NCBI GenBank assembly: GCA_964017065.1
Contig: OZ024789.1
Coordinates: forward strand, 340,843 to 404,842
Direction: 5' to 3'
Length of the DNA: 64,000 bases
Origin: Haliclona indistincta
Taxonomy: Eukaryota; Porifera; Demospongiae; Haplosclerida; Chalinidae
In this document: positions 36,201 through 50,362 of the stretch, in pieces
Layout of the letters: each line of letters begins with the position of its first letter
Numbering within the stretch: position 1 is the stretch's first letter
The notes under the pieces: model-generated
Seen by the model: only the letters and a program-made list of their open reading frames with translations
Told to the model about the DNA's origin: nothing
Database searches by the model: none
Made by a program: the position numbers and the translations under genes

Positions 36201-39200
36201 AGCTAGGAAAACTTTCTTCCATAACTTGATGTATTCTTCTAGAGATTCATATTGTTTCCTTGAGGCCTGTTCAAGTTGAGTATCAGAGAAGCACTCTGCT
36301 GGATGCTTGTTGTGCTGCAGGCAGATTCTAAGCTCAGGAGCAACTTCTATTAGTTGTAGGCAGGGAGATATAATAGGCTCTCTTAGCAAGGTCTGTCCTA
36401 GCCAGACTGGTACTATGCTGTTTGAACCCAACTTGCACGCTACTTCATACTTGACTATAGGACTCTTTTGAAACTTCTCTACTCTGTCCTGGTCATGGGT
36501 AGGCTGCTGACTGTCTTGCTCTTGCAAAGATTGAGCCTTGAGGAGTGTAGCTTTCAGATCTTCAACAGTGCTATCTGTAAGGTTGTCTACCTTCTTGATG
36601 ACATTATGCCATTTACTAAAATCAACAGCAATTGCTTCCTTGGTCTGTGTTGCACACAGCTTCAGCTTGGTTAGACTATCGTAGTCTTCTGGATAGTACA
36701 CTGTCATGTTAACTGTTGAGTGTTCAATGGGCGAAGAGCCAAAATCTTCTGTTGCTACTTGCGATTTGGTGGACACAGATGTCTTCGTACTCTTCGTACT
36801 CTTGACTTCTTTGAATTGATTTAGCTGAGTATTTTCCAGCATAAAGTCATTTCCTTCGAAAGAAAACATGGACACGTTCCACTTCAGTAGTCCATCTTGT
36901 TCTCTGCAAACAAGTGCAGAGACATGAAACTCAGCACTTTCCCTTTTCAGACAAGACTGATATTTAACATCTGGAAAATTGACTGCAAACCATCCATCAA
37001 TTCTGCTCACATAGCTACTGGTTTTTTCACAGGTCTCACCAAATTTATGAGCAGAAACCAGTTGTTCATACTCCCTCTGATAATTCTTCGCTTCTCGAGA
37101 CCGAATGTTCAAATGCAAGCAGATTTCCTTCAGTTTTTCTGCTGAGTATTCTTCTTGTTGCTCAGCAGTATATTCTCCTGGATTGAGAATACTCAGCAAG
37201 ATACGCTGTACGACCACATCACAGTAGCGTCGTATCGGAGAGGTGAAGTGAGTGTAGTAGTCCAAGCACAGGCTGTGGTGGTGGAATGGACTAGTGCTAT
37301 CTTTGATAGACGTGTCACTGCACACATACTCCGCCCTCTGACTGATTCTTCTTAGTTGACCTTGAGCTACAACTAGCTGAGGGTATAGGTAGTCTGAGGT
37401 CAGTAGGCGCTGAAGCTTTATATTATTCTCAGACTCGATTGCTTTCCACAACTCTAGTAGTGTCGAGTGCGGTATCAGAAGTTTCTGTTGTGGCAACTGT
37501 GGGTTTTTTAATTCACTGCTGGTCAAATGTGCACTCAGTGCTACCGAGAGGTGCATCACAACACTATGTTGCTTCTTTAATTCCTTCATCTCTTGTGACT
37601 CTGGAGCAGCCTGTCTTCGTAGGACTGCACTATTTGGTCGATGGTTGCAGACATGCTTTGCTATAACATGATTAGCCCAAATCATCAGTTCTTCCACCAG
37701 CATGTGAGCCTGCCATGACTCTTGGCCATCCTCCTCATCTTCTTCTGAATGATTGCATGCAAATGCTGCTCGGCCAAGACGTTTCTTTCTGATGCTAACT
37801 GCGATTTTGTATAAGAGGTTTATAGATTGCGGCAAATTAGGCTGCCCAGGTGAGCATTTATACTGATCAGTCTTCTGCTGTAAAGAAACTGAGTATGGCT
37901 GTTTGCCTAGAAATTGCTGTGCCTGGACATAATCCAGCCGGACTTGCGATTGCAGCTTACCTTCTCTGATGGTGGTGCTATCAGTGTGTATACTAACAGA
38001 GCCATCATCATGCAGAGTGACTTTAGCAGACACTATGATTACGTCACGAACTGTACTTGGATTGAGACTGTATCGCTGACATTCCGAGGTTGGAATCATG
38101 TTACGAAAGAAACCATAGACAGAATTTCCACGTTCCTTAGCTCTTGTATCGTATTTATCGCCTTGCTTAAGCTGCCTACCGACATTAGAAATGAGCACAG
38201 ACATTGTATACGTGCCATCACTCTCACGTACTAGACTAAGAGCATCGTCAAGGTTACGAGCGTCGCTTGGATCAATGGTGAACGCCTGGCACACTACATG
38301 TGGTGGCAAATCTTCTTGAATTACTTCACTCTTCTCTTTCTCAACGATCTCTATGTCTTCATCATCTTTTACTGTGTTGTAAGTAGCTCTAAGTAGGCGC
38401 TCAGCATGAAATAAATTAGTCCCCTCCGGGAGACTCTCAACCACTGCACCCAATGGCAGGCGATACTTTGGATGCCATCGAACTTCATGAACAACAAAGA
38501 GAAGGCGATTAGCTACTTCTGCTGGAATTATTGCTTTTATCTTGGGTACTTTATCATTCAGCGAATTCTCTTCAAATACCACTACCCACTTCAACTGAGA
38601 CTCAAGACCAGCTTCTATGTCTTCTTTGCTGTACTTTAGCATCGCTTGAGACAGTTTAGGTAATGTCACAAAGGTTGGAGTCTTCTTGTCGGTCGGATGA
38701 AAGTGAATTGTGCTATTGCGAGACACTCGGCAAACATACTTTTTCTGATGGCACTTGTCATGGACCTTCACTACTTTTCCATACCTTTTATCAGTGTCCT
38801 CATATTTTGGATACAGAACTACTAAAACCCGATCTCCATCCAGCGCACACCTTCGGTTGTCAAGACCGTTCAGAGTTACAAGAGGATTTTTGGAGCTTAG
38901 AGGATGACCAAGAGCCTTGTGGCGATTCACAATTTCCAAATTGCATAAGAATGCTTCTTTATTGGAAGTAGATTCTGTGTCGAAAGATTCTTCTGCAGTC
39001 TCATTACTTTTTTCTGCAGACTTGATTCGCCATTTCAAGCCTCTGCTAGTGTACCTCAGCTTCAACTCATAATTTTTTCTGTATGCTTCAGTGATGCTGT
39101 CTGCAGGAAGCTTCTTTTTACAAGAATGATTATCAGATGTAAAAATCATTTCTCTCAGCTTCTGTAGCTTTTCCTTCCGAACTTCGCCAGTCAATTTCAA

Positions 39201-42200
39201 CGAATCGGGTGTTTTGAAGGTGTCATTTTCCCAGCATTGCCGTATATACTCTGCCCAAAATGGTCGCTTATCTTTGTTGTCGGTTTTCTTCTCAGTAGCC
39301 ATGAGCTGGAAAGGGTTACCAGCACATACTACCAAGGATTTAGCTCTAGTGAGAGCTGTGTTGAACACATACTGGCTACATGGTGTCTTGGTAGGATTCT
39401 TAGATGCTCCATCAGCATATGTGGGCTCCGATGTACTGAGGAATAGACACTGGAATTGACAGCCTATTGGAAAATAATAAAATTGATAAAATTAATTGTA
39501 ATAATCATGCAACAGACCTTGCATAGTGAATACTGTCAAACTTTCAACAGTGTCTCTATTGAGAACATGCTTGTAGTCCTTGGTCCTTAGTTTGTCGCGT
39601 ATCACAAATTGCTATAAATCATCAATTGAAGTTAGTTTATACAGTATAACAAATCTAAATTTACCTGATTTGCAGTTGTAGCCATGATGCAAACAGGTTG
39701 GCTGTACCTGTCATCCCAATCACGCGGCCATTCCTTTACATACTTTGCAGCTTCAGCTAATAGCAGATCTGCTTCATACGGATTAGTGTCATCTATGACC
39801 TCCAAATTTGTATGAAGACTAGAACATATAAAATGGAGAGGGAAAGAGGTAGAAGGATGAAGCTTAGGTTGATCCTGAGAGTCACTGTTAATAAGGGCAG
39901 ACTCGTAGAAGAGGTATGAAGGTAGAGCAAGAAGAGCTGGATGGCAACGATGGTTGGTGAGAAGGGTAGCACAAAGATGGCTGGCATTTCTCTCTTTGCT
40001 ATTATAGAGACCATGGAGTCGTTCCAGTAGAGACACTTTGAGACCACACTCTCGTGCCTCATCACCAAGGACTAGTATAGAGGGTCCAACCTGCAATAAG
40101 AATGAGTGAATCAATAATGGTAATGATAGTAATGGCTATATGCACCTGTTTGTGATCTCCTGCAATGGCAACAACTGTATTGGGACCACACAGCCACAAA
40201 GGAATTATATTTTCTGGTTCACGAGTCTGCGCTCCTTCATCAATGAGGATATGGGTGAAGTAACCAGGGCCTACTTTGTCTTGGAGATGAAGAACATTTC
40301 CAAAAGTAGTAATGACCAACTCGACATTTTTTAAGTCGACTTCATGTGCTGTGAAACACAATTTTGGGAAAGTTTCAGGCTTATAATCATGTCGATCAGA
40401 CTTCTTGATTATCATTCTGGCGATGTTCTTCACCTCCCAGCCACCACTGTATACTAGTGGACCAAAGTAATTAGTCAGAAAGGAATCAGCAGATGGCTGG
40501 TGATGTGCACAGACTAGCACACGAGGTTGGCGGTGTCTGTATTTCAGAAATTCAAATGCTGCTCGAGCAAGTAGACGGGTTTTGCCTGTGCCAAAGGAAC
40601 CAACAACAATAGCAGGAACTTCAGGAGTAGCGTTTACAATGACTTTCAATGCATTTGTTTGCTGGCTATCTAGATGAAGCTTCTCCTTAAAAATTGGTGG
40701 TAAATTGCCCCATATTCCTACTTTACGAGTGTTTTCTTGCATTGGTGGTATACAGCTTGGCACTAGACGTTTAATTGTTGCCAAAGACAGCAGATCAAGT
40801 GCCTTATGAAGACGATGAAAGTAACTCCACTTCAGCTCAAATGTCACATTAACTAAAGTAACATCAAATTTGTGATATTTATCAAAACCAGGCAGTTTAG
40901 TGGCATCAGCTTCACTTATCCAAACATAAATACGTTCTTCCTTCTTTAGCTCGAATGACACTCGTATTGTTGTGGCTGAAACCTCCTTCCCCCTACAGCT
41001 AATGAGTAGCTTTCCTTCACCTGACTGCTCAGCATATGCTATTGTATCACCATTGAGATGATCAGCACTTATGTAGCCATAACGAACACGTCCAGCTGGC
41101 TCTTCTGCCTTGATAAAGCCCGGGAATGGTGTTCCATTTTGGGAAACGGTCAATTTGTATTCACCATCACACCTAAAAGAACAGGTAAAGATATTATTAA
41201 TTAACAGACAGTGTTTACTTTTCATGTAGTATCTTCTCATGTGCTTCCTCTTCTCTGCACAGTAGCTGGTGAAACTTGTCCTTGTAGTTATCTTGTGTCA
41301 GGGAAGTATCCAGCAACGCCACATCTTTCTGTTGATGGACATGATTTAGCCTACGCCGACTAATCTGACGGAAAGGCATGGGCTGTTCTTGATGAGCTGG
41401 TCTTGATCGAGCTGGCTGGTTGTGTACTGCAGGTGGTTGAGGTGGTGGTAGTTTAGCTTCTCGTGGTACTTGGTTCTTCCTTGTTGGTGGCGCTTGTTTA
41501 AGAGACTCACCCAGAGACTGCAAACAAGCAGAGTGGTACAAACATTAATAGGGAAGATTTTGCTACAAAATGAGGTATCAATTTTGCACATTTTTATACA
41601 TATAGACTGGAAAATAATTTGATGGTTGTCAAGTGAGCATGCGCCAAACAAAAAGCGACCACGCACCAAGGTCTAAAGCATAGTACATCTGTTCAACATA
41701 ATACACACGCAACGGCAAGCTTCTTGATGTAACAAGAGCCACAAGTTGTCCTAGCTAATAGCATTATTTTACAATACAGAAAATACACACACAATCTTCT
41801 TGTGAAGGTGTAGTTGGCTCATGCACAACTTTATGGAGTAGCTAAGCTGATAAGTTTCTATTCGAGATTGTCAATACAAGAAGCCAGTTTTCACCATTTT
41901 ACAAGAATCGTTCAAGCTCTTGAGCTTTCGATCAAGCTTCTGAGTTATTGACTGCATTGAATTGCTCAATTATGATGTAGCAATGGTGATGAGCATGTGC
42001 ACTATGTGTTATTGATTGAATAGGCATGTTCTATTTCTCAGGAACTTTGAGTACCCCGTGAGATACAAACTTTTCGTGCACGTGGGACGTTGTCATGATC
42101 AATGTGGGTGCTTGCTCAAGGTTGCTCAATGTAAAATCACAAAATAATAAACAGCTAATGATTATACTCACTGGATATTCTGATTCACTCAAATACATCT

Positions 42201-45200
42201 GAGGAGCTGGCTTACTAGACACCGAAGAGGGCTGTAAACTAGGATGATGATGTGTGACTTTGGATGTAGTGGAAGGTTTAGAGACTGGTTGAGAAGTTGC
42301 TTGAGACTTAGCTGTAGCTTTAGAGGAGGAGCTACTAGCTGGAGGAATAGAAGGATTCTGTCGTTGGTTAACGGCTGATTGAAGAGGAGAAAGACTACTT
42401 TGTTTGCTCGACAAAGCATGAGAAGAAGCACCACTTGTCATAGGAGGAGACAATGGGTTAGGTTTAGGAGAATGGATAGTCGGTATTGCTGAAGAACCGC
42501 TAACTAATCGTTGGTTAGCAGCAGCAGTAGGTGCAGGAGGCTGTGGTGAGGGAACAATTTTCTTTTCCTTTTTAACAGTAACAGGTTTTTTCTTCTGCTT
42601 GGGAGACGCTTTCGGAGCTCTGTTAAAGATCACATTGTATTTTCTGAAACATGATAATTCCACACTTACTTTAGCCTCTCTATAATTTCTTTAGTAGCAG
42701 CATCAACCTTATCCTCCATCTAGAAATAGTAGAAAAAGCGTCAATAAGTTCAGATATGTGAGTTCAGTTACCTGAGATGTGGAAGATATTTTTTCATCCT
42801 GTTTAGCAATAGCAGGTTCTGTCTTCTGCTTCAATGATGCTGCTTTGGTCGGTTGAGGAGCTCTGATAATGTTATGATAGAGATTTCATTCCACTGTTTC
42901 ATTCATTAATTTTTCTTCATAAACGCACCTTAATCTCTCTTTTAGTTGAACTGGAGCAGGATCAATTCTATCTTCTATCTACAGTAACAATTAAATTATA
43001 CACGATCACTATTGTATTGCTGACACGATTTGCAAACCTGAGGTAAATTGCAGGCGGGAACTTGAGCAGATGTAAACGATACACCTATAGAATATCGAGT
43101 TGATTATTATACACTCTACTAGATAGTGTGACTATCTGGACCTTTCTGTGTCAGTCGCTCGATAACATGATCACGATTACCAACTCTAGCGGGTACAACA
43201 AACGTCCCATTCTCTATACACCTCTTTATGTACTCTCTCCAGCACCCCACATGGTCAGGCATGGCTGCCTCTACCTCTAGCAGTTGGAATGGATTGCCGG
43301 CACACACCACCAGTGACTTAGCCCTGGTAAGAGCTGTGTTGAATACATAACGATTACAGAGGCTCTTAGTCGGGTTAGCAGACTGGAAGCCATCTTGAAC
43401 ACACTCCATTGTACTGATAAACAGTGCTGTAAACTCACGACCTACAGAAAGATGTGATAACAACATAAGGGATAGCTGTACATGTAACAAGATACTCATT
43501 GCATATTCCCCTACATTCACATCAGATTCATAGTGTACATTGTTGATTAGAGTGTTCTATTATAGGATGCCTTGTGAAGGTCATGCACCCATACCACTAC
43601 CAGAAGCCATTCATTTCCAAGCAGCCACACTACACACTACACTCTAAGTACCAGCATTTTCACTGAAGTACAGCAATAACAGTACAGTTGTACTCTTGGT
43701 TGTACTTACCTTGAATTTCATAAGAGGGGAATAACTTGACAAGTGGTTTTTCATGTGTAGACAGCAAATTCTTCATGACTGTCACCTGCAGCAGTTATCA
43801 AAACATTGTATCAAAACACTCTCTGTGCTGTCATCCACATACTCTACTCACCTGCCTCCTGCTCAGTGCCATAAAACATGTGCCTTGCTTGAAGTCATGA
43901 GAATCCCCTCTTCGGCAGAACTGACGGAATTGCTCCATCAGCAGCTGAGCTTCATATTCATTAGTATCCTCCTTAGTGAGGTGAGGGTCAGCTACATTAG
44001 AGCACACGAACAAGAGAGGATAGGGAGTGCCTGTGACAATGCCAGCTGATGCCATTGGGCAGAGAGACGAGTCATAGAATAGTTTCGATGGTAGCTCAAG
44101 GATGTCTTTATGGCAACGATAGTTGGTGGTGAGATTAGCAATGTAGTCAGCTTTGCAACCTTCAGCATTATTATAGGCTGCCAGGAGCCTCTCGAGTAGA
44201 GACATACCCAGACCATGTTGCTGTGGTTTGTCACCAAGAACCAATAGAGCAGGACCGACCTGCAGTAGGAGGAAAGGAATGAGTTACAGTCATGTACCAT
44301 CTATCATACCTGTTGTGGGTCTCCAGCAATCACTATCTTAGTGTTACTGTTAGCCATACACAATGGAGCCACAGCTTCAGGTTCACGTGCCTGAGCACCT
44401 TCATCCAGTAGGATATGGGTGAAGAACTCGTCTCCAAGCCAGTTAACAAGCTTGAGAGCTGACGAGAATGTGGTGACCACTACTAGCAGTCTGAGTTTCT
44501 TATACCTGTCAACGTGTTGCTTGAATTCAATGAATGGTACATCAAACTTCTCTTTGCGATAATTATTATCTCGTGTCAATCGAACAACCTTCACGCCCCA
44601 CTTGTCAGTTGATATTTTTCCAAAGTAGCTCTCAACAAAGGTGTCAGCGGACACTTGCTGTTGACAGCACAATAATACACGAGCTATGCTATCACTCTTC
44701 TTTGCAGTCTCAATAAAATTGTAAGTGGCCACAGCGAGGACCCTGGTCTTGCCAGTACCAAAGGGGCCAGGAATAATCACTGGAGCTAGTGATCGACTGA
44801 ACAAGATTAGCTGTAGAGCACGAAACTGTTTGTTGTCAAGCTCCAGAGCATCATACTCTTTAGGTTTGGGAACACGAGTGAGGTCGAGTCCCTCAGCAAA
44901 ATCACCATCTTGGGGCATGATCCTCTCTATCGAATCATCAGAGAGCTTGTCAATAGAACGACGAAGCATTTCAAAGTAAGAATGCTTTACCTCAAAGTTG
45001 GCACTAACTATTAGTTGCTTCCCACCATCTTGCATTTGATAATACCTCTCTAATTTTGATGCTTCGCTCTGAGTGAAGCTAATAAATAGCTTTTCACTAA
45101 GTGAATGGAAATTTCCACCGGGTAGTATATCTGCTCTGGCCACACGTCGATTACTACCCCGATCATATATGAAGACGCACTCGCTGGCTTGCGCTGCATA

Positions 45201-46880
45201 CATTATATGGTCACCTGTCATGCCTTGTATGGAAGCATAGCGTGCGTGGTCATTCAGGCGTTGTCGTAAATTACGAGGAGCTCTTTCCCTAGGCTTGACA
45301 TGAAGCTGGTACACTCCACTACACCTGTAAGACAGAGAGTGTTTCACCCAGGATGCAATTAGAACACCGAGATAGTGTGTCTATATACATGCGTACTTTG
45401 CTTTTAACAGGTAGCAAGGATTGACTAAATCACCATTGCTTTGCAACAAGGGAACATGATTGCACTTACATGGTTGTCCCTCAAAGACATGTACCATGTA
45501 TTGATATATTCACAGTATAATACCCTGAAGCACAGTACATCAATGCTGAGTTAATATTCATAGCACGTAAAGATTGTCAGTTCTTATGATTACATTGATG
45601 TCTACATATTCATTGGAAGGGTCCTTCTTGTAATAATATTCATAACTAGTGGTTACATTCCTAGTAAACTCACTTCTCCTTGAGTAGTTTATCATGTACA
45701 GACTCTTCGAGGTACAGTAGTGCTGTGAATTTCCTCTTATAGGTCTCCCTGGTAAGAGGGATAGCAGCATCCATAATCAGCAGATCTTCACTGGGAGGTT
45801 GTTGACGGATAACGGCATGAGGGGCACGACCAGTGGAAGGGGCATGACCAGTGGAAGGGGCATGACCAGTGGGAGGGGTGCGGTGTGAGTCATCAGGCCT
45901 CTGAGTAATAACAGCGCTAATGAGTCAGCACATTCACTTGAAACACTATCCATCCAACCAGGTGGACTCCCTGGGACACCTAACACTAACACACTAATAG
46001 CTGACTAATGCTAGCATTCAACAACATGGTTACCCTAGACAACATAGGCACGGCTTCCTGTGATCATAATGCAGCTGCTTACTAGCAAGTGGACTACTTT
46101 ACCAAACATGCTTTCATACACAATAACAAGATATTGACAACTTGACTAAAGTGACAACTGCAATTTTAGTGAATCTTGCAAAATATATTACGCACAAAAC
46201 ACACTTTACATATGCACAATAGCTAAAAATGATTTAACTAGCTAATGCAAGGACGTTATCGTGTGTGACACATTTGCAAGATTCACTAAAATTGCATTAC
46301 CTGTTGAGGTGTGAGAGGCCATTGATCATGGACTGCTGGTGGTGGGTGTTGAGGATGAGTAGCAGCAGGAATGAGAGGATAGGGGACAGATTGTGGAGAA
46401 ATAAGAGGAGAATGAGGCATGTATTGCATTTGCCGAGGATGACCCGCGGTGGCTCTCTGTTGACCTGCTGTGAGAGAGGAATTGATCTCTGGCAGTGATC
46501 AATGTGTGGCTTTCACCCTTACCTCTTGATCTGTATCTTTCCAGAGCCATATTCCACTGTCTTCTTTCCTCCTCATTGTGTGGAAAGTTGCAACTTGTGC
46601 CATACCGACATTCAGGACCATTCCTACACATAGTGAATTGCTCGGCTGCCCTAGGCACTGATTCCATGACTCTGTCGGACGGAGGCTGCCGTACATGGGA
46701 GCCATTGTGGTACTGTACCAGAGAGCCGTTATGGTAGGTCACAGACACCCTGCCAGCATTGCGGTGCATCCCGGGCGATCGACAGTGGTGAGGGATATAG
46801 CAAAGAGAAAAGGCGTTCTGAGGATCGGCGTGGAAACAGGCAGCGCACACTATAAATGGACGACTTCTGTCGCCCATCAT
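33268..46880 (-). CDS. Giant CCCH-helicase-helicase-RNB-helicase protein, locus C (25 exons, 3,511 aa)
   Basis: Exons: 46523-46880, 46301-46467, 45674-45900, 44310-45324, 43852-44259, 43710-43785, 43142-43441, 43038-43084, 42929-42978, 42772-42862, 42670-42719, 42172-42619, 41219-41517, 40146-41172, 39665-40090, 39518-39611, 35740-39463, 35537-35682, 35331-35483, 35165-35281, 34486-35111, 34180-34431, 33661-33811, 33424-33603, 33268-33371. Phases match at every junction and the sum is exactly 3,512 codons. Order: CCCH finger CRNGPECRYGTSCNFPH (residue about 95); helicase 1 (251-850; GPFGTGKT, DEGAQ); Pro/Lys/Ser linker (850-1180); helicase 2 (1180-1760; GSFGTGKT); RNB (FTIDPSDARNLDDALS, HFTSPIRRYCDVVVQR); helicase 3 (2930-3511; GPPGSGKS, DECG). 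Start: ATGATG at 46875-46880; an upstream coding exon is possible. It could instead be two adjacent genes split between exons 7 and 13, but no stop interrupts the frame there. The role is probably RNA unwinding and 3'-5' decay, by family. Confidence 0.72.
42172..43084 (-). other. Linker exons joining the two halves of locus C
   Basis: Five small exons (43038-43084, 42929-42978, 42772-42862, 42670-42719, 42172-42619) encode a low-complexity Lys/Pro/Ser/Gln linker with no stop. Intron 43085-43141 is 57 nt and has the unusual donor GTCCAG. Two 50-bp exons of similar sequence (ending KERLR and IERLK), each followed by an exon starting with Ala-Pro, look like a tandem exon-pair duplication. Confidence 0.6.
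43142..46880 (-). other. Module: CCCH zinc finger plus helicase 1 of locus C
   Basis: Exons 1-7 of locus C. The Cys-rich start (CAACFHADP), a C-x5-C-x5-C-x3-H finger and a proline/glutamine-rich stretch precede the conserved YKRKFTALLYLEE motif seen in the HELZ/MOV10 group. The SF1 core has PGPFGTGKTRVLAVA, LLDEGAQAREPE, AGDPQQV and FNTALTRAKS. This module is absent from loci A and B. Confidence 0.7.
46159..46295. mobile_element. MITE-like inverted repeat beside a splice donor
   Basis: A 24-bp perfect inverted repeat (TGCAATTTTAGTGAATCTTG and complement) bounds 137 bp inside intron 2 of locus C. Its right end lies 5 bp from exon 2, so the donor reads GTAATGCAATTTTAG. The matching intron of locus D lacks it. 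Confidence 0.6.
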
Positions 46881-47721
46881 GATCTGCCCAATGGAGGATC
46901 CTGCTGGGAGGACCTCTTACCGCTCAGCTGACTCACGAGCTCCTGGTCAGATCAGCTGGAAATGCGTTGATTGGTCGAGGGCCGAGGGGGGAGTATGCTA
47001 CAAAGGAGGTGTGGCTAATAGTGAAAATTAAGCTCGAAATTATAAAGCTACATTTTTGTACAGCAATAGTGAGTGTATGTACATGTCCGCTCTAAGACTG
47101 AAAGACGGCGAAGAATCAGCTGGTGGTAAGTGTAATATCGACATAACACGTTAATAGCTCGAAAATGATGTTCTTGGATTTTCAATTAAAGCTTTATTTG
47201 TTCATGAGTTATGGCATGATTTGCTTACTTTGTTTACCGTTATGGCGAGTGGCGACCTGGACTTCTCCGAAGTAGAATGTGTCCGTGGTTAACTGGCTAG
47301 CAGATTGTAGGTTTGATCTGCCAGCTGCTTGTATAAATAGCTTGCATTGTAAATATATGTAGTTGCTGTGTGCTGTCAAAGCATGTGCAGTATGCATGCA
47401 TGCAATTCCACAGAGGCATCTGCACCTGGTGCTTCATTTTTCTGGCAAGGTGTCTTGGAAACTGACAGCTCAACTTACTATGCATGCACCAGCAACTCAT
47501 CCGCAGTGGTCAGAATCTCGAATTCCATCACTTGTTGCAGTCGTCATAATCTCACTTGTTGATTATGTTGAAACTTTATATTGTGTTACAAAACTATAAT
47601 AATTCTGACGATATTATAATACTCTGCTTCAGTATGCATACCAGCTGCATTATAATATGATATAAGCTGCTGATATTTAATTATTATGATAGTACGTATG
47701 GTGACAGGTATTTTTACACAG
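46881..47721. other. Spacer between loci C and D
   Basis: 841 bp expected to hold the promoter of locus C (right end of the gene, minus strand) and the 3' end of locus D. Several short ORFs occur on both strands but none has support from homology. No repeat is recognised. Confidence 0.45.
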
Positions 47722-50329
47722 CTAGTGAGGTGGAAACTTGCTTCCATCGACAATACATTTATTTGCATTGTAGAACTTGATAAGTGGCTTCCAAGTATCA
47801 TCATCATACTTCAGCAGAGTGCAATTACCTGCATCCACAGATAATGATTATCGTTGTTACATTAACCTGCTATGTCACTCACCAACTATGATCAAGCCTT
47901 GTTTGGCTCTAGTAATAGCCACATTAACCTGGTGCTCATCAGTGAGGAACCCCAGGTTGTCACGCAGCCACTGTTTGTCTGCTTGTACCAGACGACGGTC
48001 TTGTATCTCATTGAGTGGTAATGATCGTACAGTGGTCAGTATAATATAGTCATACTCATCACCTATAGTCAGTCAGTGACATTATACTGTCAGCTGATTG
48101 CTATCACTCTAACCTTGACACTCATTGATTGTATGAACCGATACTTTCAGATCATCTATCAATTCTTCAACACGATCCTTCTGTGCCCTATATGGTGTGA
48201 TTATACCAATACTGGCTGAACGATCACGGAGTCTCCGTCGTAAAGCTCGAGCAATTTTCACCTATTAGAGGATGGTAGCATTAGCAAGCGTAATGGGTAT
48301 GGTACATACAGCTTTATCTGCCTCTTCTGGATTGCACTTGGAATGAGGGTCTGTCTTCCTGCTTCTACGACGCTCAAGACCCTGTTTGACAGTGATGTTC
48401 GCTTTCTCTGAAGAACTCAGAAACTCTTTTTCCTTTCCGACCATATCACAGAATACGATAGGACAACTACTTCCTGCAGGCCAGAAATTCCTCAATTCTT
48501 CCACAATTCTACGTCTCATGACAGAATCGTCAGCTTGGAGAACGCTTTCATAAAAGTGATCTGATGGAAACTTGCAAATCATCTCATGCTATAGAAGCAG
48601 AGTGTAGTATTATTGCATTAGTTTCACAAGTACTCACCATTCTATATTGTATCTCAAGTGTCACTAATGGGCAATCTTCCTCAAAGTTGTCAGCATATCG
48701 CTGGAAGAGAGAGGTACTGAGGCCATTCTCACGAGCTGCTGTATACTTGATGACTGGTTGGAGCTGCTTGTGGTCACCGATCAGTACCACATGGTTACTG
48801 AGACTAACAGCTGCTATGGTCTCTGGCTCATGAGCCATGCCACACTCATCTACTATCACCTGAGCTATCCTATCGGTCTTCTTCAGACGTAACAGACGCT
48901 GTCCGGCACACTCATTACATGTGGCTAGGATGATGTCGTGTTTTCCTCCAATGAATGCTTGTTCCAAACCATGAATGAGATTCCTGTGTTTGACAATCAT
49001 TGCTGGTGCTGGCACTGTATCTTCATCCTCCATATCTTCAAATTCTTTCTCCATGCCATTTAAATCTTTACGCCACTGTAATAGATTCTCCATGCCATTT
49101 AAATCTTTACGCCACTGTAACATATTCTTCAAATGACGCCACTGTATATGTTCCAAGTCAGTCAGCTTGTGGGCATCGGTATCTTTTCTTATGATGTTGT
49201 GTAGAGCATCTTTACGAAAGTTTTCAAGACACCTCTCCTCTCCCTTGCTGTGTGATGGCAGGTATCCTTGGGCTGTGTAGGGACCAGGGAAGTCCATTTT
49301 CTCATGTGTTTTCCCATACAATCGTAGCAACTTCAACTTTTTGCTCTCAGGTAACTTATCGTTAGCTTCCATTAGCTTCTCTAAAGAGTTAGAAATGTGG
49401 TATCAAAATGTAATCGATTTTAAGGCTTGGTGTTTTATACAGTATAGCCGGGTTTTTTTCGCTTGTCAAATATTTCGTTAACCAAATTTTGGCTGGGTCT
49501 AATTTTCGTCACAGAACATTTTAAAAAGAATTTTTCGAAATCTAATTTTTGACCCGCACCAGCCGTTTGAAAATTAAATCCACATGAAAATAACCGGCTA
49601 TATGGTATTCACTAACCATGTACGACATCCACTGCCTTGTTAGAAGGAGCACAGTATACAATGCAATGGCTGCTCTTCTTTTCCTTTAGCACTTGTGCAA
49701 ATATGTACGCAATGTGTGCTCCAGTTTCACTCTTACCAGTACCTGATGAGAAGATAATGCATGAGTATAAAGGTGGTATAGTGACAGTCATTTATTAACC
49801 TGGTGGTCCCTGGATTAGCTGGAAACTATTAGTGAGTGCTAGTTTCATAGCTCTTAACTGCACTGGGTTCAGCTCAATATTTTTTTTGGGCTTCCATAAA
49901 GTACGTGCCATCCTGTCTGTTTCCAACACTTTGAGATATTCTTTCATTAATGAATCTATCAATGTTGTTATTCATAACTGATGACATTCTGCATCAACAA
50001 TACTTACTTCTCCTGTAGTTCTTGATTCCTTGTATGTCTCCTAAAGCAACCAGACTCACCAACCGACACTGTCCATCTTGTGAATGTCTAGCCCCATGTT
50101 CACCAAGTGACACCAATACCTTGTACACACGGCTACAGCAGAATAACCATCATACACTAACACAGAGAATGCCGTATTGTTGTTACCTAGTGGATATTTG
50201 CAAGTTGATTATCTGCATCTCACAGCTGGGTTTCTTCTTTTGTAGGATATTAGCAATCTTTGGTGAGACTTGGCAGGAGCGTTTAGCTTTGTACTCCATA
50301 CTCACTATCAGTGGACAGTTCTCATCGTC

Positions 50330-50362
<33 letters not shown>

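Noticed and set aside
42031..43520. Treating the front half of locus C as a gene ending near 43119 and its linker as an independent gene
   Set aside because: The stop at 43119 lies beyond a phase-1 donor at 43141/43142, and the following small exons join in frame to the second half. A two-gene model is kept only as an alternative.
47082..47280. Short plus-strand ATG frames before a GTAAGT and at 47233, a possible divergent gene start from a bidirectional promoter
   Set aside because: They are only about 14-17 codons, no downstream exon could be joined convincingly, and no family is recognised.
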